NCBI RefSeq assembly: GCF_002797755.1
Contig: NZ_PGFI01000011.1
Coordinates: 1,736,001-1,800,000 of the forward strand
From: Brevirhabdus pacifica
Lineage (GTDB): Bacteria > Pseudomonadota > Alphaproteobacteria > Rhodobacterales > Rhodobacteraceae
Direction: 5' to 3'
Length of the DNA: 64,000 bases
The translations under genes were made by a program, and so were the position numbers. Positions within the stretch are counted from its first letter, which is position 1; each line of letters begins with the position of its first letter. Shown piece after piece: positions 18,608 to 26,752 of this stretch. The notes below the pieces were generated by a model. It was not told the DNA's origin, searched no databases, and worked only from the letters and a program-made list of their open reading frames with translations.

Positions 18608-19027
18608 TCAATCCTCGACCCGGGCGCGGAAGCTCAGGTCGATGCGGCGGCGCGCCCCGCCGCTCTCGCGCCTGGCCACCGCCCGCAGAAAGTGCAGCGC
18701 CACCAGCCGCCCCCGCTCAAGCGGCCCGGGCCCCGCGCCCGACACGCCCGTCAACGCATCGGTGACCGCCACCGCCACCTGCTTGGCGGCCGAAAAGCCC
18801 TCCGGCCCGCCGATCACGCTGATCTGCAGATCGTGCAACGCACCCGCGCCCGTGCTGTCCGAGCGGTCGCGCACCTTCTCGGGGCCCAGCGTGACGTAAA
18901 GCTCGGGCACCGGCCCCGAAGGGGCGGCATCGAAGATCCGCCCCGGCACCAGCGCCTGCACCCCCGCATCCGCCTCCAGCGCCGCAAAGACCGCCCGCTG
19001 CAGGGCCAGCGAAACGCCATAGCTCAT
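18608..19027 (-). CDS. GTA gp8 tail terminator, DUF3168
   Basis: A 139-residue DUF3168 protein. N-terminus MSYGVSLALQRAVFAALEADAG, then VPGRIFDAAPSG and YVTLGPEKVRDRSD, then LQISVIGGPEGFSAAKQ. The family closes the tail tube at the head-proximal end. The ATG at 19027 overlaps the stop of gp7 (ATGA); the frame is open upstream but the extra residues are arginine-rich shadow sequence. Confidence 0.9.
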   Translation of the reverse strand: MSYGVSLALQRAVFAALEADAGVQALVPGRIFDAAPSGPVPELYVTLGPEKVRDRSDSTGAGALHDLQISVIGGPEGFSAAKQVAVAVTDALTGVSGAGPGPLERGRLVALHFLRAVARRESGGARRRIDLSFRARVED

Positions 19028-19371
19028 GCGGCCCCCTCCTCGCGGACGTGACAGGTCAGGTAGCGCCCGGCGGGGTCGTCCTCGGCCACCGCGAGGATGT
19101 GGAAGATGCGCGCGCCCTCGCGAAACCGCTGGTCGGGTCGCGGCCGGGCCGGGTCGCCCACGGGCGCGGCCCGCACCACCACGCGAAAGCTTTGCAGCGC
19201 CCGGGGCAGATCGCCCCGCAGGCGCCCGCCCGCCTCGCGCCCGGGGCCTGCCCTCACCGCCGCCCAGACCGTGCCCAGCGCCACCCAGGCGCGGCTCTGC
19301 CCGCCCGCGCCGTCGGGCACCGCCTCGGGCCCCTCGAGGGTCAGAAGGCGGCTCAGGGCCACGCCGCTCAT
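19024..19371 (-). CDS. GTA gp7 head-tail stopper
   Basis: A 115-residue head-tail joining protein (head closure family). It begins MSGVALSRLLTLEGPEAVPDG and ends with the beta-rich ARIFHILAVAEDDPAGRYLTCHVRE, which is typical of stopper proteins. Both ends overlap neighbours by four bases (ATGA), supporting the ATG at 19371 and translational coupling from gp6. Confidence 0.88.
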   Translation of the reverse strand: MSGVALSRLLTLEGPEAVPDGAGGQSRAWVALGTVWAAVRAGPGREAGGRLRGDLPRALQSFRVVVRAAPVGDPARPRPDQRFREGARIFHILAVAEDDPAGRYLTCHVREEGAA

Positions 19372-19976
19372 GCCAGGCCCCGCGCGGCACCAAGGCGGGC
19401 CGGCAGGTAAGGTCCGATCAGCGCCAGCACCGCGGGCGCCAGCCCCCCGCCGCCGCCCGCGTCCGCGCCGAGGCCGCGATCCTCGTAGAACCGGGCCGCC
19501 TGGATCATCACCGCCTGGCGAAGATCCACGGGCACCCCGGCCCAATCGGCGCCCAGCCCCGCCTCGAACACCAGCCGCAGGTGTCCATCGACCGGCACCT
19601 CCGGCAGGCCTGCGCCCCGCCCCAGCAGGACCGGGACACCGCCCAGCCGCCCCAGCCCATAGCGTTCGGCACCGATCTCGGTGGCCGTGCCGTCGCCCGC
19701 GACCTCCTCAAGCCGCGTCAGCGAAACCACTGGCGCGATGGGGATCGGCTGCCCCTCCCGCGTGGCCCAGGACCAGATCCGCCAGGTAAAGCTCCGGCGC
19801 AGCAGGGCCTGGCCCGTGCGCCCCTCGATCTGGGCCAGCGACGCCCGCAGGCAGGCCTCCAACAGCCCGTCCTGCAAGCTGTCGCTGGCAAAGCCCGTGC
19901 CAAGGCGCAGATGCTCGCGCAGCCCCCCGATCGGCAGAAGCCCGGCCGCGACCGCGGTGTCTTCGACAAGTACCAT
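19368..19976 (-). CDS. GTA gp6 head-tail adaptor
   Basis: A 202-residue phiE125 gp8-like connector protein that sits between the portal and the stopper. Helical core: LLEACLRASLAQIEGRTGQALLRR near residue 40, PVDLRQAVMIQAARFYEDRG near residue 150, ending LIGPYLPARLG. Starts 85 bases after the major capsid gene, so it has its own ribosome-binding region. Confidence 0.9.
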   Translation of the reverse strand: MVLVEDTAVAAGLLPIGGLREHLRLGTGFASDSLQDGLLEACLRASLAQIEGRTGQALLRRSFTWRIWSWATREGQPIPIAPVVSLTRLEEVAGDGTATEIGAERYGLGRLGGVPVLLGRGAGLPEVPVDGHLRLVFEAGLGADWAGVPVDLRQAVMIQAARFYEDRGLGADAGGGGGLAPAVLALIGPYLPARLGAARGLA

Positions 19977-20061
19977 TCCCCGCCCCCGTCAGTTGAATGT
20001 GTCAAGATCGCGTACCGGCGCGGGCTGCCCCCTTGGGGACAGTCCCCGCGCCGGCCCCTGC

Positions 20062-21309
20062 TCACGAGGTCGAGAATTTCAGCAGCTTGATCGCGGCAAA
20101 GTCGCTGACCGCCCCGCCGACCCGCTTGGTGGCGTAGAACAGCACGTGCGGCTTGGCCGAGAAGGGATCGCGCAGGATCCGCAGGTCGGGCCGGTCCGCC
20201 ACGGTGTAACCGGCCGCGAAATCGCCAAAGGCGATGGCATGGGCGCCGGTGGCGATATCGGGCATGTCCTCGGCGATCAGCACGGGATAGCCCATCAGCC
20301 GCGCAGGCTCCCCCGCCGCCAGCCCGTCGGTCCACAGGAAGCGCCCATCGGCATCCTTCATCTTTCGCACCGCCCCCGCCGTGCGCGAATTCATCACGAA
20401 GCTGCCGTTGGCGCGGTAGCGCGCGCCCAGCGCATAGACCAGATCGACGATGGCGTCGGCGGCGTTGATGGCGGCGAAATCCCCCGCAGCACCCGTCGGC
20501 ACGTAGCCCAGGTTGCCCCAGTTCCACAGATCATCCGACACCACGGTATAGGACAGAAAGCCCTTGGGCTTGTCGACACCATCGCCCGAAACGAAGGCCT
20601 GCGCCTCGGCGCGGGCGAACTTGTCGGCGATGCGCGCCGCCAGCCAGCCCTCGATATCGAAGGCGCTGTCGTCCAGCTGCCGCTGGCTGGCCTTGGGCAG
20701 GGCCGACAGCTCGTGCAGGGGAATCGAGATGCGTTCGATCTGGGGCGTGTCGCTCTCGGCCACAGCGGCGCTTTCCGTGGCCCAGCCCGAGCCCACGTCT
20801 GTATGATCCACCAGCACGTCATAGGACGTGCTTTCCACCGCCACCACGTTCGAGATCGCGCGCAGCGACGCGGCCGAGCGCAGAACGCTCTCGATCCGGT
20901 CCGAGGTCTGCGGATCAACGAGGTAGCCGCCATCGGCCGCGACGCTGGTGCCCAGCGCCTTCTCCTCCAGCGCCAGCCCCCGCAGCGCATCCTCGTCACC
21001 CGAGCGGACGTAGCTTTCGAAGGCCTTGCGATGGGGCGCGGCCCCCTGCGGCTCGGCCGCGGCCAGGGGCGGACGGCGGTGGGAAATCATCTTGCGATCC
21101 AGCATTTTCAGTCGCTCTTCCTGTTTGGTGAACATGGTCTTGATGTCGGTCTGAAGGGCCGTCAGCTCGGCGGTGAACCCCTCGCGGGCGGCCCGCACCT
21201 CGGGGCTGTCCCCATCGGGCGCCCCGTGGGACAGCTCCCAGGGCGGGGCCGGTGATCTTTCGACGGGCACGGCCTGGCCGGCCCGCGGCGTTGCTGCGGG
21301 TGTTGTCAT
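20062..21309 (-). CDS. GTA gp5 major capsid protein (HK97 fold)
   Basis: A 415-residue HK97-type capsid protein. The N-terminal 90-100 residues form the delta/scaffold domain with a coiled coil (FTAELTALQTDIKTMFTKQEERLKML), which the prohead protease normally removes; the mature part begins around HRKAFESYVRSG. Later hallmarks are YLVDPQTSDRIES, ALPKASQRQLDDS, FVMNSRTAGAVRKMKD and MGYPVLIAEDMPD. Ninety-three bases follow the protease gene. Start chosen at 21309 for MTTPAATPRAG. Confidence 0.95.
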   Translation of the reverse strand: MTTPAATPRAGQAVPVERSPAPPWELSHGAPDGDSPEVRAAREGFTAELTALQTDIKTMFTKQEERLKMLDRKMISHRRPPLAAAEPQGAAPHRKAFESYVRSGDEDALRGLALEEKALGTSVAADGGYLVDPQTSDRIESVLRSAASLRAISNVVAVESTSYDVLVDHTDVGSGWATESAAVAESDTPQIERISIPLHELSALPKASQRQLDDSAFDIEGWLAARIADKFARAEAQAFVSGDGVDKPKGFLSYTVVSDDLWNWGNLGYVPTGAAGDFAAINAADAIVDLVYALGARYRANGSFVMNSRTAGAVRKMKDADGRFLWTDGLAAGEPARLMGYPVLIAEDMPDIATGAHAIAFGDFAAGYTVADRPDLRILRDPFSAKPHVLFYATKRVGGAVSDFAAIKLLKFSTS

Positions 21310-21402
21310 GTGTCGATCCTGTGTTGGTTGGAACTCGTGGCGGCAGCGCGGCGCCGGGGCACCGGCCAAGTGTGGCGAAAGCCCGGCGCCCAGCCGCCCG
21401 GC

Positions 21403-21972
21403 TCAGCGCCCCGGCAATTCCCGCCGCATTTGCGCCAGCTGTCCGGTCATCTCGCGCAGGGCCGCGATCGCGCCCCGTTGCGACTGCGCCTTGGCGCCCA
21501 GCCGCGCCTCGGTCTGCATCGGGAAAGTCACAAGCGAGACCTCCCACAGCTCCAGTTCGGACAAAAGCCGCCGGCCCTTGCCATCCCGTTCTGAGCGCAA
21601 GGTGCGATACCCGATAGACAGCCCGTCCAGCGCCCCCGCTTCAATCAGCGCCGCCGCCTCCCGGCCCCGCGCCACCTCGGTCAGCAGCCGGCCTTTCACG
21701 TAAAGACCCATGCCGTCCTCGCGCACCTCGTCCCAGGTGCCGATGGGCTGGGCGGGGTCGTGCTGCCACAACATGCGGATCCGCCCGCCCTGGGCCGCCA
21801 TCCGCGCCAGCGAGGCCGCGTAGGCACCCTTCTGGATGATGTCGCCGCCCTGGTCGACCGCACCGAATACCGACGCGTAGCCCGAGATCACCGTCCCGTC
21901 GCTGACCGTCAGCCCGGCGTCAAAGCGCCGGAACTTGTGTTCCATCTCCCCGGGGGGACCCGTATCACTCAT
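21403..21972 (-). CDS. GTA gp4 prohead protease (HK97 U35 family)
   Basis: A 189-residue HK97-family serine protease that matures the capsid. Diagnostic segments: ISGYASVFGAVDQGGDIIQKGAYAAS, the catalytic His in MLWQHDPAQPIG (near residue 70), and the catalytic Ser in GALDGLSIGY (near 117). Thirteen bases downstream of the gp3.5-like gene. Confidence 0.94.
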   Translation of the reverse strand: MSDTGPPGEMEHKFRRFDAGLTVSDGTVISGYASVFGAVDQGGDIIQKGAYAASLARMAAQGGRIRMLWQHDPAQPIGTWDEVREDGMGLYVKGRLLTEVARGREAAALIEAGALDGLSIGYRTLRSERDGKGRRLLSELELWEVSLVTFPMQTEARLGAKAQSQRGAIAALREMTGQLAQMRRELPGR

Positions 21973-21985
21973 TCGCGCTCTCCTC

Positions 21986-22303
21986 TCATCGGGCCACCAG
22001 ACCCTGCACCGCCTCGGTCAGAACCGCCCCCAGCACGCCGAAGACCGTCAGCCAAAGCCGCCGGTCCAGCCGGACCAGCATCGTGTCGATCACGCCCAGC
22101 CGGTATTCCAGCGCCGCCCAGCGTTCCTCCAGAACCCGCTCCAGGATCTCGGGGCCCTGGCCCCGCCGCCCCTCGAACGGCTCGTAAAGAAAGCGCGATC
22201 CAGCCTGCCCCGCCCCCGGCCGCGCCGGTGCGCCCTCGGGGGCGGGCCGCCCGCCGCCCCGTCGCTCGGACAAATCACGCTCGCGCATAGGGGCCTCACG
22301 CAT
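21986..22303 (-). CDS. GTA gp3.5-like small membrane-associated protein
   Basis: A 105-residue protein encoded between portal and protease, where GTA clusters carry gp3.5 (rcc01685 family). It is Arg/Gly/Pro-rich at the N-terminus, then ILERVLEERWAALEYRLGVIDTMLVRLDRRL with a C-terminal hydrophobic helix LWLTVFGVLGAVLTEAVQ (about 83-100). It overlaps the portal stop by 8 bases from the first ATG; a second ATG at 22288 is possible. Confidence 0.8.
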   Translation of the reverse strand: MREAPMRERDLSERRGGGRPAPEGAPARPGAGQAGSRFLYEPFEGRRGQGPEILERVLEERWAALEYRLGVIDTMLVRLDRRLWLTVFGVLGAVLTEAVQGLVAR

Positions 22304-23468
22304 CGGCTTGCGCCGGCAGGCCCAGCAGGCGCCGCTTCTCGGCGTCGCTCAGGAAATCCGCGCCGCTGACCCGCGCCCAAAGCTGGTCGCGCTCGGCCGC
22401 CAGCGCCGGCACCCGGTCGGGATCGGGCAAAAGCGATACGCGCCCCGCCCCGTGATCCGACAGCCAGACCGACAGCGCCGCCAGCACCCGGCTTGCCAGG
22501 GGCAGCACCGTCAGCCGGTAGAAGGCGCGATTTGCCTCCTGGTAATTGGCATAGGTGGCGTCGCCAGGGATGCCGAGGATCATTGGCGGCACGCCGAAGG
22601 CCACGGCGATCTCGCGCGCGGCGGCCTCCTTGGTCTTCTGGAACTCCATGTCCGAAGGCGAGAACCCCATCGGCTTCCAGTCGAGCCCCCCTTCAAGCAG
22701 CATCGGCCGCCCGGCGTTGCGAGACCCCTGATGATGCCCCTCCATCTCGGCGACCAGCCTGTCGTACTGGGCCGTGCTCAGGCTGCCCTGCCCGTCCGGC
22801 CCCTTGAAGACCAGCGCCCCCGAGGGCCGCGCCGCATTGTCCAGCAAGGCCTTCGACCAGCGCGAGGCCGCGTTGTGCACATCCACCGCCGAGGCCGCAG
22901 GCTGCATCGGCGACAGGCCGTGGTGATCGTCCTGGGGATGGAACTGGCGCACATGGCAGATCGCGGGCGGCGTGCCCTGCGCGTCAAAGCGATGCCGGCG
23001 CGCGCCTACCGTGTATTCATAAGCCAACGGCCAGCCATCCGCCCCCGGCACCAACCGCATCCGTTCGGGCCGCAAGGCGTGCAGCTCACGCGGCAATTCC
23101 CCCGGCTCGCCGCCCACCGCCTCGACATAGGCATCCCCCGTCAGCAGCAGATGGGCGAAAAGCGCTTCCAGAAACTCGGCCCGGCCCTGTCCGGTGTTGG
23201 GCCGCCGCACCAGGTCCCAGACCGGGTGCTCCTCATAACGCCGCTCGGCATCCTGCAGGACCAACGGCACGGCCGCTGCCGCCTCCGAGATCAGCTTGAC
23301 CGCCCGGAACCCCACTGGGTTGCCCGCGTATCCCGCCCGCGTCAACGAGGCCGGATCCCGGGGCGACCAGGCCACCCGCCCCGATCCATGATAGGCCAGC
23401 AAGGGCTTGGAGACAGAGGATTTCCGCTCCGCGGGCCGCTGATCGCGCCGCAAGAAATCGAACACCAT
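22296..23468 (-). CDS. GTA gp3 portal protein
   Basis: A 390-residue HK97-type phage portal, forming the DNA gate at one capsid vertex. Hallmarks: NPVGFRAVKLISEAAAAVPL, WDLVRRPNTGQGRAEFLEALFAHLLLTGDAY, HVRQFHPQDDHHGLSPMQ, and AVAFGVPPMILGIPGDATYANYQEANRAFY. The start ATG at 23468 (MVFDFLRRD) gives the usual N-terminus. It begins 122 bases after the terminase stop. Confidence 0.95.
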   Translation of the reverse strand: MVFDFLRRDQRPAERKSSVSKPLLAYHGSGRVAWSPRDPASLTRAGYAGNPVGFRAVKLISEAAAAVPLVLQDAERRYEEHPVWDLVRRPNTGQGRAEFLEALFAHLLLTGDAYVEAVGGEPGELPRELHALRPERMRLVPGADGWPLAYEYTVGARRHRFDAQGTPPAICHVRQFHPQDDHHGLSPMQPAASAVDVHNAASRWSKALLDNAARPSGALVFKGPDGQGSLSTAQYDRLVAEMEGHHQGSRNAGRPMLLEGGLDWKPMGFSPSDMEFQKTKEAAAREIAVAFGVPPMILGIPGDATYANYQEANRAFYRLTVLPLASRVLAALSVWLSDHGAGRVSLLPDPDRVPALAAERDQLWARVSGADFLSDAEKRRLLGLPAQADA

Positions 23469-23590
23469 GACGGGTCCTTTCGGTTCAAGATTGACAAGAC
23501 GCCCGTTGACGCCCGGAAATGCATCGCCCTCCGGCCCCCGGCGTGCATCCCGCCACCGGTCCGGATCTTCCGTGCGCTGACCGGTGGTCC

Positions 23591-25003
23591 CTACAGAAGC
23601 CGCGTGCGCGGCTCGCGCCAGCGCATCCCCGGCTCCACCAGCAGGTCCCACAGCGCCCAGACAAGCGCGTCCAGCCGGTCGGGGCTGCCGTCGCCCCGGA
23701 ACCCCTGGGCCGTCATCTGGCACATCTGGTCCTCCAGCCGCGCCAGGTGGCGCAGATGGGCGACCCGCCCCTGCTCGTAAAGCGCCGCCACCGGCTCGGC
23801 CCGGGCGCCCTTGGACCGGCTGGCCCGCACCCCGCGATAGGGCATCAGCGCGTCGTGCTGGCGCAGCAGCGTCTCGACAAGGTCGCCCCCCTGGTTGACC
23901 TCAGCGACGACGCGGTCGGCCCGGTGGTGCCGCGCGGCCTCGACCACCGCCCGGATCCACCCGTCCGGTGAGCCGCGCAGACTCAGGTCCGCCAGCACCA
24001 CCGCCCGCCAGTCCTGGGGCGGCCCCTGGGTGGAGGCTCCGGCCACGATGATCCCGCATTCGTCCGATCCCGCGTGCCCCGTCACCGGCGGATCGACCGC
24101 CACCACGATCCGGTCCAGCGCCGGCGCCCGCTCCAGCCGCCCGGCCTCCAGCGCCGAGGATTGCCAAAGCGCGCCCTCGACATCCTCGATCATCTCGCCA
24201 TCCAGCTCCTGCCGGCCCAGTCGCGTGCCACCGTGCCGCCGCTCCACCTCGCGCAGGAAACTCGCCGCCAGGTTGGCGCGGTTGGCACGGGTCGGGGCCT
24301 GGGTCACGCGGGTGCGCGGGTCGCTCATCAGCGCCTTCAGCACGCCGCGGTTGCGCGGGGTCGTCGTAACCACCCGGCGCGGGTGCGGTCCCAGCCGCAG
24401 CGCGAACTGCAACTGGGTCCAGACCTCCTCGGCCTTCTTCCACTTGCCCAGCTCGTCCACCCAGGCGGCGTCGAACTGGGGCCCGCGCAGGGCCTCGGGC
24501 TCGCGCGCGGAAAAGGCTGTCGCCACCGCACCGTTGGGCCAGACAAGGCGCCGGCGCGTCGCCTGCCACTCGGGCCGCCTGTCGGGTGGCGAGCATGCAA
24601 GGATCCCGCTTTCGCCCATGATCATCACGTCGCGGACCTGATCGAAGGTCTCGCCCACCAGGGCCACCCGGGCCGACCGGCCCTTGTCCTCCGGCCGCGC
24701 GCCCTCGACCTCCGAGCGGACCCATTCGGCGCCGGCGCGGGTCTTGCCGGCCCCCCGGCCGCCCAGGATCAGCCAGCTGTCCCAATCCTCGTCAAGCGGC
24801 GGCAACTGGTGCGGCATCGCCCAGAACTCGAACATCCAGGGCAAGGCGGCGACGGTGGCGTCACTCAGCCCCGTCAGAAAGGGTTCCACCACCTCGGGCG
24901 GCTCTGAGGCCAGCCAGCCGGCGGCACACCTCATCCCGGGCTGCGGCAAGGTCGAGGCATCCGCCTCCGCCGTCCCCTGCCAAGCGATTGCGGAAGATTT
25001 CAA
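23591..25003 (-). CDS. GTA gp2 terminase large subunit
   Basis: DNA-packaging motor ATPase and nuclease, 470 residues as drawn. Walker A is LGGRGAGKT (near residue 80), Walker B AAWVDELG (near 179); nuclease acidic residues are in VVAVDPPVTG (Asp near 300), VAEVNQGGD and RLDALVWALW. The conserved N-terminal segment is AALPWMFEFWAMPHQLPP. The ATG used at 25003 lies inside gp1 (143-base overlap); an ATG at 24934 (MRCAAGWLASEP) would reduce the overlap to 74 bases and is equally plausible. Confidence 0.93.
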   Translation of the reverse strand: MKSSAIAWQGTAEADASTLPQPGMRCAAGWLASEPPEVVEPFLTGLSDATVAALPWMFEFWAMPHQLPPLDEDWDSWLILGGRGAGKTRAGAEWVRSEVEGARPEDKGRSARVALVGETFDQVRDVMIMGESGILACSPPDRRPEWQATRRRLVWPNGAVATAFSAREPEALRGPQFDAAWVDELGKWKKAEEVWTQLQFALRLGPHPRRVVTTTPRNRGVLKALMSDPRTRVTQAPTRANRANLAASFLREVERRHGGTRLGRQELDGEMIEDVEGALWQSSALEAGRLERAPALDRIVVAVDPPVTGHAGSDECGIIVAGASTQGPPQDWRAVVLADLSLRGSPDGWIRAVVEAARHHRADRVVAEVNQGGDLVETLLRQHDALMPYRGVRASRSKGARAEPVAALYEQGRVAHLRHLARLEDQMCQMTAQGFRGDGSPDRLDALVWALWDLLVEPGMRWREPRTRLL

Positions 25004-25205
25004 GGCGTTCGCCCTCCTCGATGGTCTTGACTGTCAGTTTCGAGACGACCTGCAAATGGCGGTCCAGGTCGGCGGGATCCAGCGAGGCGTCCGCCTCGGC
25101 CCGCCTGAGCTTCTGCACGAAGGTCTCGCACAGCCGCTCCTGTAGATAGGTAAGCGCGTCCAGCCGGGCCGCGATGCGCCCGGACCGGTCCTCTTGGTCT
25201 GTCAT
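24861..25205 (-). CDS. GTA gp1 terminase small subunit-like protein
   Basis: A 114-residue helical protein at the head of the cluster, corresponding in place, size and character to gp1, the small terminase of R. capsulatus GTA. It has a charged N-terminal helix pair (SGRIAARLDALTYLQERLCETFVQKLRR-like), then LQVVSKLTVKTIEEGERLEIF and a Gly-rich hinge before the C-terminus, which may contact the large subunit. ATG at 25205 follows a GGGGGAA ribosome-binding site. First gene of the GTA transcript. Confidence 0.85.
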   Translation of the reverse strand: MTDQEDRSGRIAARLDALTYLQERLCETFVQKLRRAEADASLDPADLDRHLQVVSKLTVKTIEEGERLEIFRNRLAGDGGGGCLDLAAARDEVCRRLAGLRAARGGGTLSDGAE

Positions 25206-25573
25206 GCTGTGTTCCCCCGGCCGGCACCGTCCCCGGTCCGCGCGCGCGCCAGATGACCCGCGTTCGTTCTCCGCCGCGGACCAAGGCGCCCCCCGCGCAG
25301 CACCCCGAAGGCACCAAGCCGTGGACACCGCCCTGTCACGCGCGCGGGTTTCGGGATCCGGAATGCGGACATGAAAAAAGCGGCATCGGGAAAACCCCGG
25401 CCGCTTCGCCCACTTCTGTCAGCTTGCCCGTCTTCTACATTCGACCGTTCGCAGAGTCAAGGCAAACCGGCCCCCGCCGGACAGCGCACGCTGCCGAAAG
25501 GGGCCATTAACCACTTGATAACGATGCCTTAACCTGAAACCCGAGTCCCGGGCGACCGGCCGGCACCCCCGCC
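25206..25573. other. Intergenic region upstream of the GTA cluster
   Basis: This 368-base stretch separates mltG from gp1, both on the minus strand. It contains the mltG terminator at 25374-25406; the remaining 170 bases before gp1 must hold the GTA promoter. I see no clear -35/-10 pair, which fits an activator-dependent promoter (GafA-type control is known for GTA), but no site can be named. Confidence 0.5.
25374..25406 (-). terminator. Intrinsic terminator after mltG
   Basis: Read on the minus strand, AGCGGC-CGGG-loop-CCCG-(AT bulge)-GCCGCT is followed by six T. It isolates the fab-mltG transcript from the GTA promoter region. Confidence 0.8.
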
Positions 25574-26749
25574 TTACTGGGCGGCGGGCTCCGCAGGCTC
25601 GGCGGCCCGGTCCGCCTCCAGCTTGCGCCATTTCTGCACGTTGGCGTTATGCTCGCTCAGGGTCTTGGCGAAGGCATGGCCGCCCGTGCCGTCGGCGACG
25701 AAGAAGACGAAATCGCTCTCGCCCGGGTTCACCGCGGCCTCGATCGCATCGCGGCCGGGGTTGGCGATCGGTGTCGGCGGCAGACCGTCGATCACGTAGG
25801 TATTGTAGGGGGTCTTCTCGCGCAGCTCGCTGCGGCGCAGGCCCCGGCCCAGGATACCCTCGCCCTTGGTCACGCCATAGATCACCGTGGGGTCGGTCTG
25901 AAGCTTCATGCCCTGCCGCAGCCGGTTGATGAAGACCGACGCCACCAGCGAGCGTTCGTCCGGCACCCCGGTCTCCTTCTCGATGATCGAAGCCATGATC
26001 AGCGCCTCCTCGGCAGTGTCATAGGGCAGATCGTCGGCGCGACGCTCCCAGGCATCGGCCAGGCGCTTTTCCTGCGCGTCCTGCATCTTGGCAAGCAGGG
26101 CGGCGCGGTCGGCCCCGGCACGGATCTCGTAGCTGTCGGGCGCCAGCAGGCCCTCAGGCGGGATCTCGGAAATTTCGCCGCTGAGGAAATCGGCCTTCTT
26201 CAGCGAATCCACGATCTGCCAGCTGGTCGCCCCCGGCGCGGTCGAGACCCGGAAGCGCGTGTCGCTTTGGGAGACGAGGTCGGTGTATTCCTTCGGAACC
26301 TCGCCCTCGCCCGGCACAAACTTGGTGTCGGCGCTGAAACGGCCTGTGGTCGGATCCATCTCGCGGATCTGGATCTCGGCCTTGGCAACGCCGATGCGAT
26401 AAACGATCTCGGTGCCGCAGGTGGAGGCACCGCCCCGCGTCACCGCGGTCACGATTTCGTCCATCGAGGCCTGCTCGGGGATCAGGAACGATCCCGCCTT
26501 CAGCTTGCTCGACCGCTCGGTGTAATCGGCCCCGACCCGGAAGATCCAGCCGTTGGTGACAGCACCCCGTGTCTCAAGATCCTCGGAAAGGGCGGCCATG
26601 CTCGATCCGGGCGCCACGCGCACGCAGATCGCCTCGGCCAACGGTCCGGGGGCGATGAAACGGTTCTGGCCCCAGGCGATCAGCCCGGCGATCCCGGCGA
26701 ATGCCAGGATCAGCATCGTCAGGCCGTTGGAGGCAATGTTGCGCCACAT
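25574..26749 (-). CDS. mltG: Endolytic murein transglycosylase MltG
   Basis: Inner-membrane lytic transglycosylase that cuts nascent peptidoglycan strands, 391 residues. One N-terminal membrane segment (about 8-28, GLTMLILAFAGIAGLIAWG), a LysM-like region, then the YceG catalytic domain with the active-site Glu in ASIIEKETGVPDER (near 250), VFINRLRQGMKLQTDPTVIYG, and TYVIDGLPPTPIANPGRDAIEAA. A Glu/Ala/Pro tail ends the protein. Three bases after fabF, the common arrangement in this order. Confidence 0.95.
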   Translation of the reverse strand: MWRNIASNGLTMLILAFAGIAGLIAWGQNRFIAPGPLAEAICVRVAPGSSMAALSEDLETRGAVTNGWIFRVGADYTERSSKLKAGSFLIPEQASMDEIVTAVTRGGASTCGTEIVYRIGVAKAEIQIREMDPTTGRFSADTKFVPGEGEVPKEYTDLVSQSDTRFRVSTAPGATSWQIVDSLKKADFLSGEISEIPPEGLLAPDSYEIRAGADRAALLAKMQDAQEKRLADAWERRADDLPYDTAEEALIMASIIEKETGVPDERSLVASVFINRLRQGMKLQTDPTVIYGVTKGEGILGRGLRRSELREKTPYNTYVIDGLPPTPIANPGRDAIEAAVNPGESDFVFFVADGTGGHAFAKTLSEHNANVQKWRKLEADRAAEPAEPAAQ

Positions 26750-26752
26750 GGC

